Assembly: GCF_000002995.4 (NCBI RefSeq)
Contig: NW_025062476.1
Span: forward strand, 7,367,001 to 7,431,000
DNA: 64,000 nt
Direction of reading: 5' to 3'
Origin: Brugia malayi
Lineage: Eukaryota; Nematoda; Chromadorea; Rhabditida; Onchocercidae
Positions 39,601-54,339 of this stretch are shown in pieces (positions within the stretch are counted from its first letter, which is position 1; the number at the start of each line of letters is the position of its first letter). The notes under the pieces are model-generated. The model made no database searches, had not been told where the DNA came from, and saw only the letters and a list, made by a program, of their open reading frames with translations. A program made the position numbers and the translations under genes.

Positions 39601-42600
39601 TACCTTCATTATTTGCATGCGATAAGGATGATACATGAAATGGTGACGGGTTTCTTTCATTCATCCGTATATCGTGCTGTACTTCCTGAACAGTTAGTGG
39701 TCGCGTTGTTTTCACTTCAATTCGTTTTGCAAGCATTGGGTTTTGTTGTTGAAACAATTGTGAGAAATCTTCTCGACTTTCCGGCAGGTTTGTGTTGTTT
39801 GTTGTATCAGTAAGAACTTTTGTTGTATGTTGCTGTTCTCTTGAATTCGTATCTTTCACAGTACTTGTTGAAGAGATACTTGATTGCGAATTTTCCGGCA
39901 CAGTAGGTTCCATACGTCGAGGTGGTAACTGCGACAATTTGTATTTTGAGAGAGGTGTTGGAGATGGTGGCAACCGTTGTCGACGTACTCCAATCGGTGA
40001 TCGTCCAGCAACGGCTAAAGAAAAGTTTGAATGCAAAATTTGAATGAGCTCAACCAGAAATAAACAAAGACTACGCTTTAGCAAATTAAAAGATTACGTT
40101 GGAAATTTTACTTGCAATTCGAAAGTCATTCCACGTTTCATCTAACGTAAAAACTTAGTTAATAATCTCATTACTTTACCTAGTATTATAACTTACAGTT
40201 AGCACGTGAGCAACGGCTCTGTATTTCAGCAATATCCAAACGAATATCAATCATTGAACGACTAAGGATAGGTCCAAACGGTTTCGTTGGTGTTTCAGGT
40301 GCATCACCAGCTTTTGGTGATGCTGGTAGCAGCATCCGATCGTTCTGAAATACTGAAGATTTTATATCATAAACCTCATCAAATACAATTCGTTTTAATG
40401 TTTCCATTTTAATTAAAAAAAAAAAAAAAAATACAAAATTCATAAACAATTATATGAGATGTAAAAACATTCAGCAATTCAAATTTCTACGAAATTTTAA
40501 GATAAAAAACAAACATGCAATTTTCTGAGACAGTCTTGTAATGATTTCATTGTTTCTTCATCAGAGAAACCAAAATCCTGAGCAATAACAGTTTGAATAT
40601 ATTCCATAAAATTCTCCATTTGTAATTTTCGCATCGTTTCTGGAATGAGTCATAGGATTCTGCTAAACATGATAAACTATTTCAATTCCAGATTTCAAAT
40701 ATTTCATTTAATAATAATAAAGGCAGATATGTAAAACAAATATTAAGAATATCAAGCAACGTTTGATAAAGGATGGTATTCAGTACAGTTAGGCCAAGTC
40801 TAACGTTTCTTTTTTTTGTTGTAAGTAGTATAGAGAGGCTAACAAAAAAAAAAAAACTAAAAATATAAAGGAGTTAAATAACTGCACTTACTTTCATGCA
40901 TTCTCATAATGTTGTATGCCATTGCAATTAATATCACGTCTCCTTCCAAAAGGAAAACATCCCATAATCGTAATGCTAATGGAAATGGAACCCGATCTAG
41001 GAAACAGCCAAACCACCATTTTGTAACATAAATTGATGGAATACCAGCTTTATCCTGCACAAAAAGAAACAGTAGATGAGCTTAGAGAGAAAGAGTACAA
41101 ACTGAAAAAGGAATATTACATTAACCAAGCCTAACCAAATGAGGATAAATACATGAAACTATCACATCGGAATTTCTTTTTTTTAAATTCAAATTTATAG
41201 TGCTAAAGGAAATTAATTGGTAAAAGAAAACTAACTAAATGCTTTTTTAAACGTGGAAGATATTTTTGTAATATTTTTTCATAATGTGTTTGAAAGCGAA
41301 CCAATTTCGGAAAACCGGGAACAAAAAATCCTGCAAGTTATTGATCACTTTGCTTCATTGAAATTTCAAGATTTAAATTTGATCGACTGAATAGTGTTCA
41401 GTTTTGTGCAATAGCTTTAAATACACAATCAATCTTACCATGCATTGAATGCTTTTTATCAACAAGTAATGCATGCAAGCACCAAAATGCATCCTCCTCA
41501 TCCATATACATTAGGAAAAGCGCTGCTATTTGGCTCATTCCTTGACAATAACCTACTTCCGTATTATACATAGCATATGCAGATAATACATTGAATAGAG
41601 ATTGCTGTCTGAAAACGATGAAAACCATTCGTAAATATCATACTTCAGTGACTCAATAATTCAAAATTCAATTAAATAAATATAAAAATTCTCACTTTAC
41701 ATCGTATCTGCGGCGAAATGCCAAATGATCTCTATATGTCCGATTAATATCTAGATCTATTTGTTTGATATCTTTTGAAATAAGCCGTGCACGCATCAAT
41801 AATTCGCGATAAACATTATTTTTTTGTTCCTGTCGATAACGATTAATTTCAAGTAACCTCGTCCATACCTGCCAATTCATATCAATAATTCAGTTAACAA
41901 ACAGGCGATAAAACCAAATAAACTATACCAGTGAAAGCACTGATATACCGTTCAGTACCTTCGATTAACTAACTGATTTTTCTGCTTAAAGCTGTTTAGT
42001 AGATAAGAAATAAATCTTGAGAAGGAAAAGATAAAATTCCATAATAAATATCACTCTTTGACTTTCTACTAACCATTGTATTTCTATCATCTTCAAGCGA
42101 CTATAGTTATTCGCTGTATTCAAAGAATTATCAAAAGAAAAATTTTATGCTTCCACTACACTTAACAGTGATAACATTGTACTTAAATTCTAACGCCAAA
42201 CAGAAATTTGATTTATCAATTTTTGAGTAGTAAATTTATATGCTTTACTTTTCAGTTTGAGACAACAAATTTTAGTGATACTTTCTAAACATATATTCCT
42301 ATATCTGATATTTTTACACTCAAACGGTGAGATTTATCCGAGATGCTAAGCTTACGACAGACAGATAACTATGATACACGTATCTTTATGACCCACAAAA
42401 CAAGTTCTATGAATTTAAACGTACAAAATTACAAAAAGCTTACCAACGACCTGAATTTTTCAGGAACACCTTTCCAAAGGCGTTTTTTCAACTTATCATT
42501 GGCACCCCTTCTATCATTCCATCTTGACATCATCCGTAGCCATTTCTGCTCACGTGAAACTTCTTTTGTCATTCGTTTCTTTTCTGCTAACTGTTGCACA

Positions 42601-45600
42601 CTGATTTCATGAGCATCTTTGCTAAAAAGAAGATTCAATAATTTATACAAGCAAATATAAAAAAAATGTTATCAAAGCAAATATTTTTCATCAGGTAATT
42701 GTCGAAAACACTGAATTAAACAGCAATATTAAGTCGAAAAAAATCAAATTAGAGAAATGCATACTGCATAAACCCATATCTATCAGTAACTTTATATAAT
42801 TCGAGATCAGGATTTTCCCATTCTTCCACTTCTTGTTCAGGCCCCTGAAAAAAACTTATCGCTATCATTTCCGCACTCATTATTATGCTAAAAAAATGAA
42901 AGTTTTGGTGGATCACACTAAATTATTGCAATGTCAACTACCAAAAAAACTATAATGTAGCAAAGATCTATTTTTAAATTTTTAGGTTTTTTAGAAATTT
43001 TCAAAATGTTTAAAAACCTTGTACTGTCAGACTAAAATCAGATAAATGCAAAATACTAATAACTAATAAACAGATAAATGAAACAAAACAGTCTTAGATC
43101 TGTCCAGGAATTATAAGAAGAAATATTACAGCAAATAATCTATTCATTTCATTTAGTTATAAGTAAAAATTAAATAATCGAAGCGGTTTGCTCTAATATT
43201 CATTTGATCATAACAAACAAAGTACTCTTTCATATTTTTCAACAATTTGCGAGCGTTCTTCCAATTCTCGAAATTCTGGATCATCATCGGATTCATCACT
43301 TGATGTCGCTTCCGTTTCATCATTTATTGCTTCTAAAAAAGGAAAAAAAGGAACACTCCAACAAAATTAAGAGGTTGAAAAATTTTTTCTTTCTTACATC
43401 ACCTTATCTTATTATCCTTTATTGCAAAAACTTTCAAGAAATATTTTTTATGAAATTTAAAAATAAAAATAAAAGGAGAAAAAAACACTTTGAAACAATG
43501 AAATTAATATCATTCAAAATCATTACTTCGTACTGTCGCTCAAAATATCTTCATTCTTAAACACAAAGTTATGGCAGATTTTAATAGTACAGCAGTATTA
43601 GTACATTTTTCTTTCATTATTACGGAGTGAAAATATGATTAAATTTCACAAATTACTATTGCATTTTATTACATTCTCCATACTCATTTTTTTTTTCACT
43701 GTTTTTCACACTCAATATAAGAATTAATTTAACGAAGTGTAAAAAAAATATTTGCTTTCTCGACGAAAGCTTTTCAATAAAATATTCATCAAAAAGAAAC
43801 AGAAACAACATGAGAAACAAGCTTACGAACATTTCTAATAGTATGAAAACTTAAAGTTTCCAACTTCACGCGTTCAATATTCAAGAAAAGATGAAAAAAT
43901 AAGCAAGAAAAACTAATGAAGTTAATGTCCAAACCTTAATTCTACATTTAGATTCTGAAAGAGTTGAACAGAAATCGAAATTTTCGAAATAATCAAAGCA
44001 ATCGTTAAGATTCTTAACATTATTATTTACTTTTTTATTATTATTAATATTGATTATTACCACTATCCTTATTATTTATTATTGTTATTACCATTATTAC
44101 CTGTATGATTCGTTATAAACATTTTCCTAATGAAATCATTTACCATAAACAATTTCATGTACACATCCAAATAATCACGTAATTAAGTTGTAGAAAACCT
44201 CTCAGTACCTTCTCGTCCATACAATAATTTTTGAATGATTTGATCAATATGAAACAGGAAGTAAACATAGCAATAAAATTTCTTGTATTAATTACAATAA
44301 CACTAAGATAACTCACAATATACATCCAAACAACAAATAGTATATTTATGATGTGACTGATGTTGATAAATTTAGCAAATGATAAATGGACAGAGTAAAA
44401 TAAAATGTTGAAAATTTAAATAACATGAAATTAAAAAATTTGGCAGTTGCATGAAATTTTATCATATAAAATAGATTCTATAGAATACAACAATAAAAAG
44501 GGACAAAATTTCGTATATCTAAACTTGAAAATGGAGCAAAAATTTTTATGACATCATATAAACTATCGTCGATTCATTCATTCCTTTAACCGATTGTTGT
44601 TAATCTTACAAAAGATTTTTGTTGATAATTTCACTGACTACATTCGCTAATGCAAAGTCAAGATAATTTCCAGAGAAGAATATCATGATTTTTTTCAAGA
44701 ATTGTTTTCTAAAGTTGAAACATATATGTTAAGTAAAAAAGAAAGTACAAAAGAAAGTCTGTTGCAATATAAAAAAAATTCTTATTGATGGCGATACTTC
44801 TTGAAAATATGCAGAAATATAGCATAAATCATTTAATATAGTATTTCGTATAACCAAAATATTTCTTCAATTATTCACATAATGCAACAAAAAACTGATA
44901 AAATACTACCCCATCATGAAAATATTTTCATGGTAATTATGATCACACCATTGGTCATAATCATAAAATACTTCTAATTACTGGCTGATGAAAATAATAT
45001 GATATAATTCGAGATATACAATAACATATTTGGTATTAAAAATAATTTCTTTTGCACACAAACAAGATAAATTATCATACAAAAAAGAAGAAAAGATGTC
45101 TCTGTTGAGTGTAATTTAATTCCCAGAATTATTGAATTATGTTTTCATAACAACATCTATCAACTGATTTCTTTATTTTCCATACTTTTTTAAGTTATTT
45201 TATAGGAAATTATGCAATGTTCATGAACTGATATTAATGTGAACTTTCGCACGAAATCATCTTGTATCTATAAAATAAATTATAAAAAGTAAAGTTTGTT
45301 ACTCCTATTTTGCTCAATAATTCAAATAAAATAACTTTGGTCAGCTTCCGTTCTCAATGATTCTCTCACATTAATGTTATAGAATAAAAAGGAAGGAAGA
45401 GGAGAGACGAGACGAATACAAAAAAAGTAAGGGAAAAAAAATTCAAAAAAAAGACATCAGACTGGAAGAAGTTGATAATCTTTAAGTTCATTTAGTTATT
45501 TTTTTTTTTAAAGAAAAACATCAAAAAAATAGTTAAAGTATTCAATTCCTTGATTTTACTATACCTCATAATTAAATATTTAAACAAATTTAGCCGCATT

Positions 45601-47810
45601 TAATGTAAAATTAAAATACAAGAAATTATTAATGTAACAAAATAAAAAGTTACAAAGGATGAATTTAGATTTCAATTTTAACGAATGGGACTTTATTTTT
45701 TCTTAATCTATCAAAAAATTAGTAAAACATTTAAAATTTAATCCACTGAAGAGAAATATTATAAATCAATCAATAATTCTGTAAATAAAAAGGGAAAAAT
45801 ATATTTGACTTAATTCTAAGATGATTTTATTTGCAGAAGACATCGATAAGTAAACTTCTGATAAAATTAAATTTTTTTTTTTTTTTAAAAAATGCTCAAA
45901 TAAACAGCCTACATTTAAAACTACACACTTCACACTAATATATCATCATGACAATTCCCACTAATAAACTTATTATTCCATTTCTAATTATATTGACAAT
46001 TGCAACAATTAGAAAAAAAATCTTATATTAAGCAGTGTATGCTTAAGACAATCCGCAATATATATTATTTTATACTATTTAATGTCTGATATAATGTTTT
46101 GAGTAATGAATAAAGTTCATGTTTCATTTCAAATTATTCTTTCTACTTTTCTTCTATTCAAATCAATATTTATATTATTCAAATAAAAACTGAAATGAAA
46201 TAGAACAGAAACTAAAAAAATGACAAGCATAAAAAATCAAAAATTAAACAATGCTTCGATCCGTTTAACTCATTTTTCACAATTTATTCATATGTTACGC
46301 TTCTATATCAGAGTAAACTATTTCCCCTACTTTTTTTTCATTTTTTTTTTTTTTTTTGATTTATTTTTTTGTTTAATATTTTAGATAGTAGATGAGAAGA
46401 ATGAAAGTAATATTTATTATTTAGCTGATATATAAAGAGACAAGCTAAATTATTTGTTGAATGAAGAGAGAGAGAGACGGAAGTACATTAATGATAAGTT
46501 GTGTATCACTATGAATTTTTTTTAAAAAATTGTTGTAAAAAAAATTGTGAAAAAAAATTGTGAAAAAAATTGAAACAGTGAGAATCAAAAAATAAAAAAA
46601 AAGAAAAAGAAAAGACAGCTGTAACATGTGTCTAAAAAAAAATAAATAAACTGATAAACTAATATAGTAAGATAAAAATTATAAAATTTTCGGAATTTTT
46701 ATTCTGAAAAAATAAAATTTATAGTTGGTGTAATTGATGACATCTCATTCCTTTCATTTCTTTCTTTTTTTTGACCAACAAATGTTCAAAATTGCATTGT
46801 TATAATAGCAGACAAAAACACACATGCATACAATATAAAAGTTCATGCAACTATAAAATGTTTTTGCAAAGTTCCACAGAACATTTCAAATTCCAATCTT
46901 TTTCTTTTCTGTTTTAAAAGTTTTATTTGCAAAACAAGAATGAAGAAAAAAATCTAAAAAGAAAATAAATATTACGAAAGACAATATGAGTAAGCCAAAA
47001 CCTTTAATCAATAGATATTTCCCTAACAATAAAATATGGATATCAAAGCAAATTTTAACTACTGCAAAAAAAAAAAGACACTGTAAACGAGTGAGAATAT
47101 TTCATCCGTTTTTTACAAAAGATTCAAAATTAGCACAAAATAAAAAAGAATGGTATGTCGAAAAACTTGAAAGAATAGAAATTATATTCTGCAGTTTTAT
47201 TCGACACAATTAACATTTACATTCTTTGCTACTTAAATGATTATATTTTATTAGTGATACGACGTGAGCAAATTTCCAACAGTAAAGTAAAGAATATAAG
47301 TAAAACATTTTTCGCAAATTCATGACAGAAAAAATGAAAATTTAAACAATTTTATTCTAGAAAACAAAAAATCCTAATTATTTTTTTAAAACGTTCACTA
47401 GAAAAAAAAAAAAAGTTGCAATCAAAAATTATCCTTCAATGATTAAACAATTCCTATTTCCCTATAGAATTAGTTTTAGCATTAATTCTTCCATGCAAAC
47501 ATACTTTACTCGATGATTTAAAAAAAAGAAAAGGACAGTAATAAATATAAAAAGATTTAATCGGTCATTATTCATCATTAATTGATGATAAACAAATTAA
47601 ATATAAAAAATGAGCATAACTGATAACCAATAAAAATAGATTTAATTCGCCCAAAAAATACTTAAAATATATTACGGTTTTTTAAAAGTTAATTTCACAA
47701 CATAAAAATATACCAAAATGTTCCTCCATATGTCTTTCGATTCTGGCATCTTCTTCCGTATCCACACTGTTATCCAAAATATCACTTTCTCGTAAATCCA
47801 TCAAATGCAT
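36656..47810 (-). CDS. RN-tre/USP6NL-type TBC-domain Rab GTPase-activating protein; 16 exons
   Basis: The protein stimulates GTP hydrolysis by Rab GTPases; the USP6NL family acts on endocytic and Golgi Rabs. The model gives 940 residues. An acidic N-terminus precedes the family signature ([23 protein letters not shown]). The TBC domain spans about 141-354: [10 protein letters not shown], arginine finger IDLDINR (Arg197), glutamine finger YCQG (Tyr232-Gln234), then [13 protein letters not shown] and [17 protein letters not shown], all close to USP6NL. Both catalytic residues are present, so it should be active. Residues 400-940 are a long polar, Gln/Ser/Pro-rich, probably disordered tail. Exons: 47810-47714, 43332-43226, 42844-42765, 42621-42444, 41868-41696, 41608-41439, 41330-41236, 41054-40892, 40639-40515, 40344-40197, 40014-39604, 39291-39128, 38760-38519, 38267-37994, 37645-37530, 36935-36656; phases all match. 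The exon 10 acceptor is uncertain (40344, or about 40374, which keeps the frame). The open frame continues upstream of the chosen ATG to a TAG near 47987, so an upstream start exon is possible. Confidence 0.9.
43333..47713 (-). other. First intron of the RabGAP gene (4.4 kb)
   Basis: The first two coding exons are separated by about 4.4 kb of AT-rich sequence (phase 1 on both sides). The phase match and the continuous acidic sequence ([19 protein letters not shown]) support the junction. No nested gene is convincing. A basic 75-codon plus-strand frame at 46986-47213 is the longest candidate and is not supported. Confidence 0.7.
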
Positions 47811-48909
47811 ACAGTTGGAAGGAATAGTAGTAATGGCAGCAGCACTAGTAGTAATAATAGTAGTAGTAACTGCAACAGTAAAAATAGCACTTAATCCCGA
47901 TGATAATGATAACGATAATGATGGTGGAGATTGTATGAAATAGCGATTTCCATTATAATTACGACCATTTGTTTTATGCTACGCTTTTGAAATCATTGAA
48001 ATAGTCCTACTCACTTGTGTCGGACATACAAGCTGTCCTTAACTAGTTACCAACAATTGTAAATTATTCAACATTTAGAACATTCCCTGAAAAAAAAAAG
48101 AAATCAATGAATTGTTTCATCTAGAATATTCTAACATAAAATATGCATAATCCTTGGTTAGATCAAATTAGCATATATAAGAAAATATTAATGATCAATA
48201 ATATTTTAACGATTTTTTGTAGATAATGTTCCTTTTTTAATAAATCAAACGCAGTTTCAAAATATAACAAATAAATAAACGTACTTCGCAAAATACATGA
48301 AATATGAATCAATAACTATAAACTGAACAAAATTCTCAAGAAACAGAATAAATTACACATGAAAATGAATATTCCCAAGTAGTTAACAAATAGAAACTTA
48401 ATGTCAACATTATCTAAAAATTATATGAAAATTTGAAAATTTTTGCATAAATTTTTTAATTTATCAAATTTTCGTAACGAAAAAAAAGAAAAATTTTATT
48501 TAAAAAAAGATAAAACATGTAATTAATTTTTGTACAACAAAATTTGTTACAACATTATAATTGAATAATTTATAACATATAATTTTCTCTTTTTCTTTCT
48601 TCCTTTTTTTAAAAAAAAAAAAATTTTATTCAAAATAATCAAAATGATAAAATGATAGGTGAAATCTTATGTTTATTTCCAATTTATCTCATTTAAATTC
48701 ATTACATATGCATTAATAACATATGCATAAGACATATAAATGATGTATATGTTACTTATCTTTTAAAATAACAAAGTATTACAAATGAACAATATTTTAC
48801 ATAAAATGTATAAACATTACTAACAAAACATCAATTTCATTTTTTTAATCTTTTTTTATTTTTTCATTTCGTTCTTTTCATAGTTATAAACAAAATAAAG
48901 AAGGTTGTC

Positions 48910-48930
48910 ATTTATGGTCACACCATAAAT
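48910..48930. repeat. Perfect 9-bp hairpin
   Basis: ATTTATGGT and ACCATAAAT are separated by CAC. It lies 1.1 kb upstream of the RabGAP start, within a patch of mixed composition. It is a possible transcription-factor palindrome; nothing more can be said. Confidence 0.5.
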
Positions 48931-50695
48931 AGCACTCACAATCAATATATCTCATCATTTTGCCATTTAGTTATTTATGCACAATGCTTTAGCAGTCTTG
49001 AGAAAAGCCACCAACTTCATCCTCTCATTCTATCATTACTGATGATTGTAATGGATCACTGCCAATTTTTTAGAAGTAGAAAACAAGTAAATAAATTTAT
49101 ACCTAATATGCAAAAAGTTTTTTCCTTTTTTAAATAAATTTAGATCTGCAAATTATTATTTAAAATTATAATATTTTAAATTAAAAGAAAGAGATAGGAA
49201 AAGAGAAGAAAAACAGAGAAAAAACATGCGAATAGAAAAATTGATAAAATAAAATTAAAATAAAATCAAAAATTCCAATTTAAAAATTGACATAGTGTTT
49301 GAAAAGAAATTCAAAGCCAAATATCATTCGTTCTTTTTCTTTCTCTCTCTCATATATATGACATCTGAATCCTTTTTTTCCTTTTTGTTATACTTTTTCT
49401 AAATTCCCTTCTAATTTTTTTTTTTTTTCTGGTACTATCAGTTGGTCGTAAGATCAAATGATGTATAAGACTTTATGAATTTCATTAACAGAATGACTCA
49501 CCTAATTAACTAAGTGATAAGTTAGTGACAAATGCAATACAATGTCTTTCTTGAGAATTTTGAATATAACGACACATTATTGTAATCTAATGGTTGTGAA
49601 ATACAGAAAAATGAAAAGATAATAACAATGACAGCATAAAGCAATCCTGTCACCTTCCTATTCCGTCTTAGTGACAAAAACCGGTTGACACTGAATAAGT
49701 AATGACTGGTATTGTGTCCCACTTTCTTTTCTCTGTCATTCGCTACTATCTTCAGCATTTTATATGAATTCAATTAAATTATTGATATTCATTTGATAAC
49801 TTCGAAACTTAATGAATTATTTCGCATATATCTTTTACGATGGAACCTTGAACTAATTCACAACTAATTAATTGCAATTAGTTACAAACAACCATTATCA
49901 AATAATAACATTTATTAAAACATCAAATTCATTTGATTTTCAAGAAAATATAAGAAAAAAAGTATTTTAATGATAAAATATCTAAAAGTTACTTAATTTA
50001 TGAGTAAAATGATTGCATGATAAGTGAATATAAACTAATAACTGTTATACTTCAATAAGTGTAAACTGCTGTGAAATGAAATGGATCGCATACTAAATGT
50101 AAAACTAAGTGAATATGCAAAACCATAATTTTTCATTAATGTTTATTGATAGAAATTACTAATAAGCAAAGTAAATAAATGTGAAAGAGAAACGGAAGAG
50201 TTTCCAAGAAAGATATATAGATAATAAGTTGACAAAAATGATGAAATAATATGTCCAGTAATAAACAAATGATAATTGTTTCACTTTAACAGTTGTAAAC
50301 TAATATGAAATGAGTATACTATTTAATATACAATTATTAAATATACAAATTCATTATTTCATACTCAGTTCTTCATTTCATTTCAATGACAATTTAACCA
50401 TCTATACATTTGCTAACAAAATGAAATTTGATTCCTTTTTTCAATTAAAAAATTTAATTAGAATTAAATTGTACATAACAATATATTCTAGAAATCTTAA
50501 AATAATAATTCTTATTGATTAAAACACAAACATTTTTGCAACAGCAATAATTCATTATGTTGGAAGAAATGACGTTTTACTCACATTTGTTATAATTCAA
50601 TTAATATATCATCAAAAACTAACCAATGCTAGAACCATTCCCGCTTTTACTTCCCAGACTCCTTACCCACACCTTTTCCCTGCCCATTCCCTTAC

Positions 50696-50780
50696 CTTTC
50701 CCTTCTCGCACTACCACCCATCGCTGTTCCACTGACACACTTCAACTCAATTTTATCAAATTACCACTGGCAGGGAGAAC
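50696..50780 (-). promoter_or_regulatory. Candidate upstream first exon or promoter of the RabGAP gene
   Basis: The minus strand is unusually G-rich here. It contains ATGGGTGGTAGTGCGAGAAG (50721-50702) leading into a good donor, AAG|GTAAGG, at 50696. Translation starts MGGSARRE, a myristoylation-type N-terminus, ending in phase 2. A phase-2 acceptor (ACTACTAG) exists upstream of the RabGAP ATG in its open frame. The link is inference only. Confidence 0.25.
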
Positions 50781-53700
50781 ATTTAGAAGCATCTGTCATA
50801 TTTTGCAGCTCTATTCATTTTTAATTTATAAAATTAATTTATTTGGATGTAATTATCTGTAATAATTAACTACTTAAAAGATAATTATTGATTTGTATAA
50901 TTTGAAAAGAAAATGAGAAAATATAAAAATATTATAATGAATCCTTAGACTAATGCATTGATTACTAATAGCAATAGTCCAGATTACCAAAAGTTTTAAA
51001 TTGACTATGATATTATCAGTTATATAAGCAATTATGAATTGCTCTCATTGTTGTAATGAATTTTTTAATGGATGAAATATGAAAATATTTGTACTAAGAG
51101 CTGACCATTTCTTCAATGATTATATAGCAATTTTTTTTTATTAATAAAAAAAACAAAAATAAATTGCTAAACTTTTTTTTTATAAGCTCACTTTTTATCC
51201 TTTATAAATTAAACTCGTCCTTCTCTCTCTCTCTCTATCCATCTCTCTCTTCCTTTTCTTTTTACACTCATTTTGCCATTTTATTTTGATAAGAAAGTTA
51301 AAATTGCTGTGCATAAAATGTCAAAAAGGAATGTGATGAGTTTTGATTACTGCTACTGATAACATTTAGTGAAAGTGAATAGTTTGTTGACATAAATGTG
51401 ATAAAAAGTTGTCAGTATTAGTTTAACTTGTGATATTGTTTACTTAGGGTAATATCACTTTGCAATTATAAATGAATGAATGTATTATATAATAGCTAAG
51501 TAATTTTTATTTATAACTTTTAGTGAAATTTAAAACAAATTAGTTGATGATAAAAGAAAGAAAAGGAAAAAAATGAGCTAAATAAATATCATAGAAAAAA
51601 AATGATAACAACAAATTATTTATTGTCATAATTTCATAGTTAACAATGTTACTTATTTGTAAGTAACACTCCACTTACAAATATGTTTTATTATCGATAA
51701 TTTTAGTAAATTAAATTGCATAAATAAACGAATATTTAGAAAAACAATGTAGCATTTGGGGATGCGTGCAAACTAAGTTTGAGATTCAGAATAAACTATA
51801 TATGCAGTTAGAAGAGAAGATATTATCATCGAAATTCCAAAGCATATTGACACACTGATAAGTGATAAGTGGAGTGGACTCTGTGTTATCAAGTGCTATA
51901 TAAATGATATAATAATAATTAGCGCAAATACTTCGATTATAGAACAATAATAATAAAGTAAATGTAGTACTGTAGTCTTTGAAATGATACGTAAATTTTA
52001 CACGTCAACGTGGAATACACGTGAAGAAAAAGGCTGATCATTTCCTCCGCTATATATGATAAATATGTTTAATAATTCACATATTCAACAATTCTTCCTC
52101 ATCTTTTTACATTTATTTTAATTTTTAATCTTTTTAAATACTCTAAATATACAGCAAAATTTTTAGCTATTTTCACTTTATTCCATTAATAAAAATTCAA
52201 ATATTATCATTTCTGTTAATACTTATTTATTTGTGAACATTTCTTAATAAATATTATCAAATTGCTAGCATAACATATTCAACAGATATAGATATTATCA
52301 ATTATCATAATTCTTGCTATCAGTTATTTTAACAAATAAATAGTTATTTTATCAAACAAAGAAGTATTGTAACTAAAATTACAAAAGTTGAAATTGACAA
52401 TATCAATGAATTTATTTCATTTTAATCCTTTTCTCTCTTTTTTTTTTTTTTTTTTTTTTTTTGTTAATTCAGATTAATGCATTAAATTAATTGATGATGC
52501 ATTTTTCAGTCTTTAGCCTACTCTTTCTAATTTCATTTAGTTATTTCAATCATTTTGATAAAAATTTTTTGTTTTTATTTTATTAATTGTTTGCTGTAAA
52601 ATGTATTTACCGAAACAAACGTCGAATGATTTTAATGCTTATTAAGAATTTCAATAGTTTATCGTTTGTTTTTTTCAAATGTTTGAATCTTTAACAATTT
52701 CAAATGCATTTAATCTTTACTAAGAATTTAAAAGTTTTTCAAAAATCTCTATAAGACACAAAGCGTACAGAAGAAGTGATATATTATCATGTTTTCATCA
52801 AAACTATAATAGTAATACCAAGATAACAATTAATGGTTATATCGGGTAGAGCTAAATGATATAAATTTTACAACAATATTATCAATTCAGCATGGTGATA
52901 ATGCTATCTAAATAAGCATGCCAAAATTATAAAAATAACCAAAACGATTTTAATAATAATTATTTTCGTTCACATTCTATTATAAAAAAATTTCCATTAA
53001 TTTGTAAAATTAACAAAAAAGTGTATTTACCGAATAAATTGATTATCATTCTTTTTAAATTTTTCTTATTTTTTTATATTTTTGTTAGCATTTCTCTCTT
53101 ATTCCTTTTATTGCATATAATTTCGCACTTTTTTTTTCTTTGTTTCTAATTGAATTTTTAAATTATTGCATTTAATTGTAAATGCTCAATCTAATAAACA
53201 AAAAAAGTAATATCATTTAAAAGTAAAAGAAAAGTTTTGCGTTTTAGCTCAAGACTTTAAATGTGTTACACAATAAATGTATATTAAATAAGAAAATATT
53301 AGTGTAATGGTGATTCGTCAACTAAACCGAAATGATTTTTTAATTCGGTTTGCAACTACTACATATGCAATTTATTTTCTATCAGAAAAAGGAAAAATTT
53401 TTGCTAATATTGCATTAAAATTATTTGTTAAGTGTTCTATCACTTCAATTTTTCTTTTCTTTTTTTGAGTATTAAATGAAATAAAAATAAATTTTTTGTC
53501 ACTTTAAAACTATTACCCTAATTTATCTCTAATTATTTAAATATTGTGCTTAATTAATTCTTGCTAATTTTTTTTTTTTTGCTAACTAAATTGCTGCTAA
53601 CTTTTTTATTTTCGAAATAATTCTTTGATGTATTCAGTCTTCGTTTTTTATTTCATAAAGTTTTATTTTCATAATTATTAAAAAATGTTTAATTGGTTTT

Positions 53701-54339
53701 TTGTAGTCACAATTATCCTTCGTTTTTTAATATGTGCAAAAAGTATTTCTCTTTAATGCTTAATTTCAATTTTTATTTATTTTTAACTTTAACAATGAAA
53801 GAATTTGATGAAATTCAAATAATATTAAAAGACAATAAGTTTATTTATTTGACATTTATCATGTATAAAATAATTTATAAATGCTTTTTTTACTAACTAT
53901 TATTTTCATTACAGATATTCATTATTGTATAAATTTCTGATTCAGAATTTTCTTTCTTAGCACTAATTATTTAGCACATTACAGAAATGAAAAGTAATAA
54001 TGGATAAATATTTTTGATAATTGTATGCTTTTTAGATGAAATTTTGTATTTGCTAAAATTATGCAAATTTAATTTGCAATTGTTTTGCTTTTCAATAAGT
54101 AATAGATTTTAATTCTTAGTATCAATTCAAATACTTATTTTTATCAATAATACAATGAATTAATTTTTATGAAATTTTTTTTTAAAAAAAAACAACAATA
54201 TTTGATAACAAATAAAACAAATTATTTATTTAACTGTTATTATTATTATTGCATTTTTTCCTTTTGCATGCATTTTGCGCGTCATAAATATGTCACTCAG
54301 TTCATTTATTTATCATTTTTTGTTTATTAAAGCTTTAAA

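Larger units (their letters stand above)
47811..54339. other. 6.5-kb divergent intergenic region
   Basis: This region lies between the RabGAP gene (minus) and the 54340 gene (plus). It is AT-rich except for three patches: a 9-bp palindrome at 48910-48930, a mixed-composition block at about 49440-49790, and a strand-biased C-rich block at 50636-50780. No full gene is supported. TTATCA/TGATAA words recur at about 51790-52340 and 52770-52920. Confidence 0.55.

Noticed and set aside
46986..47213. Basic 75-codon plus-strand frame inside RabGAP intron 1
   Set aside because: AT-driven codons, no recognisable motif, no splice or leader signal, and antisense to a well-supported gene.
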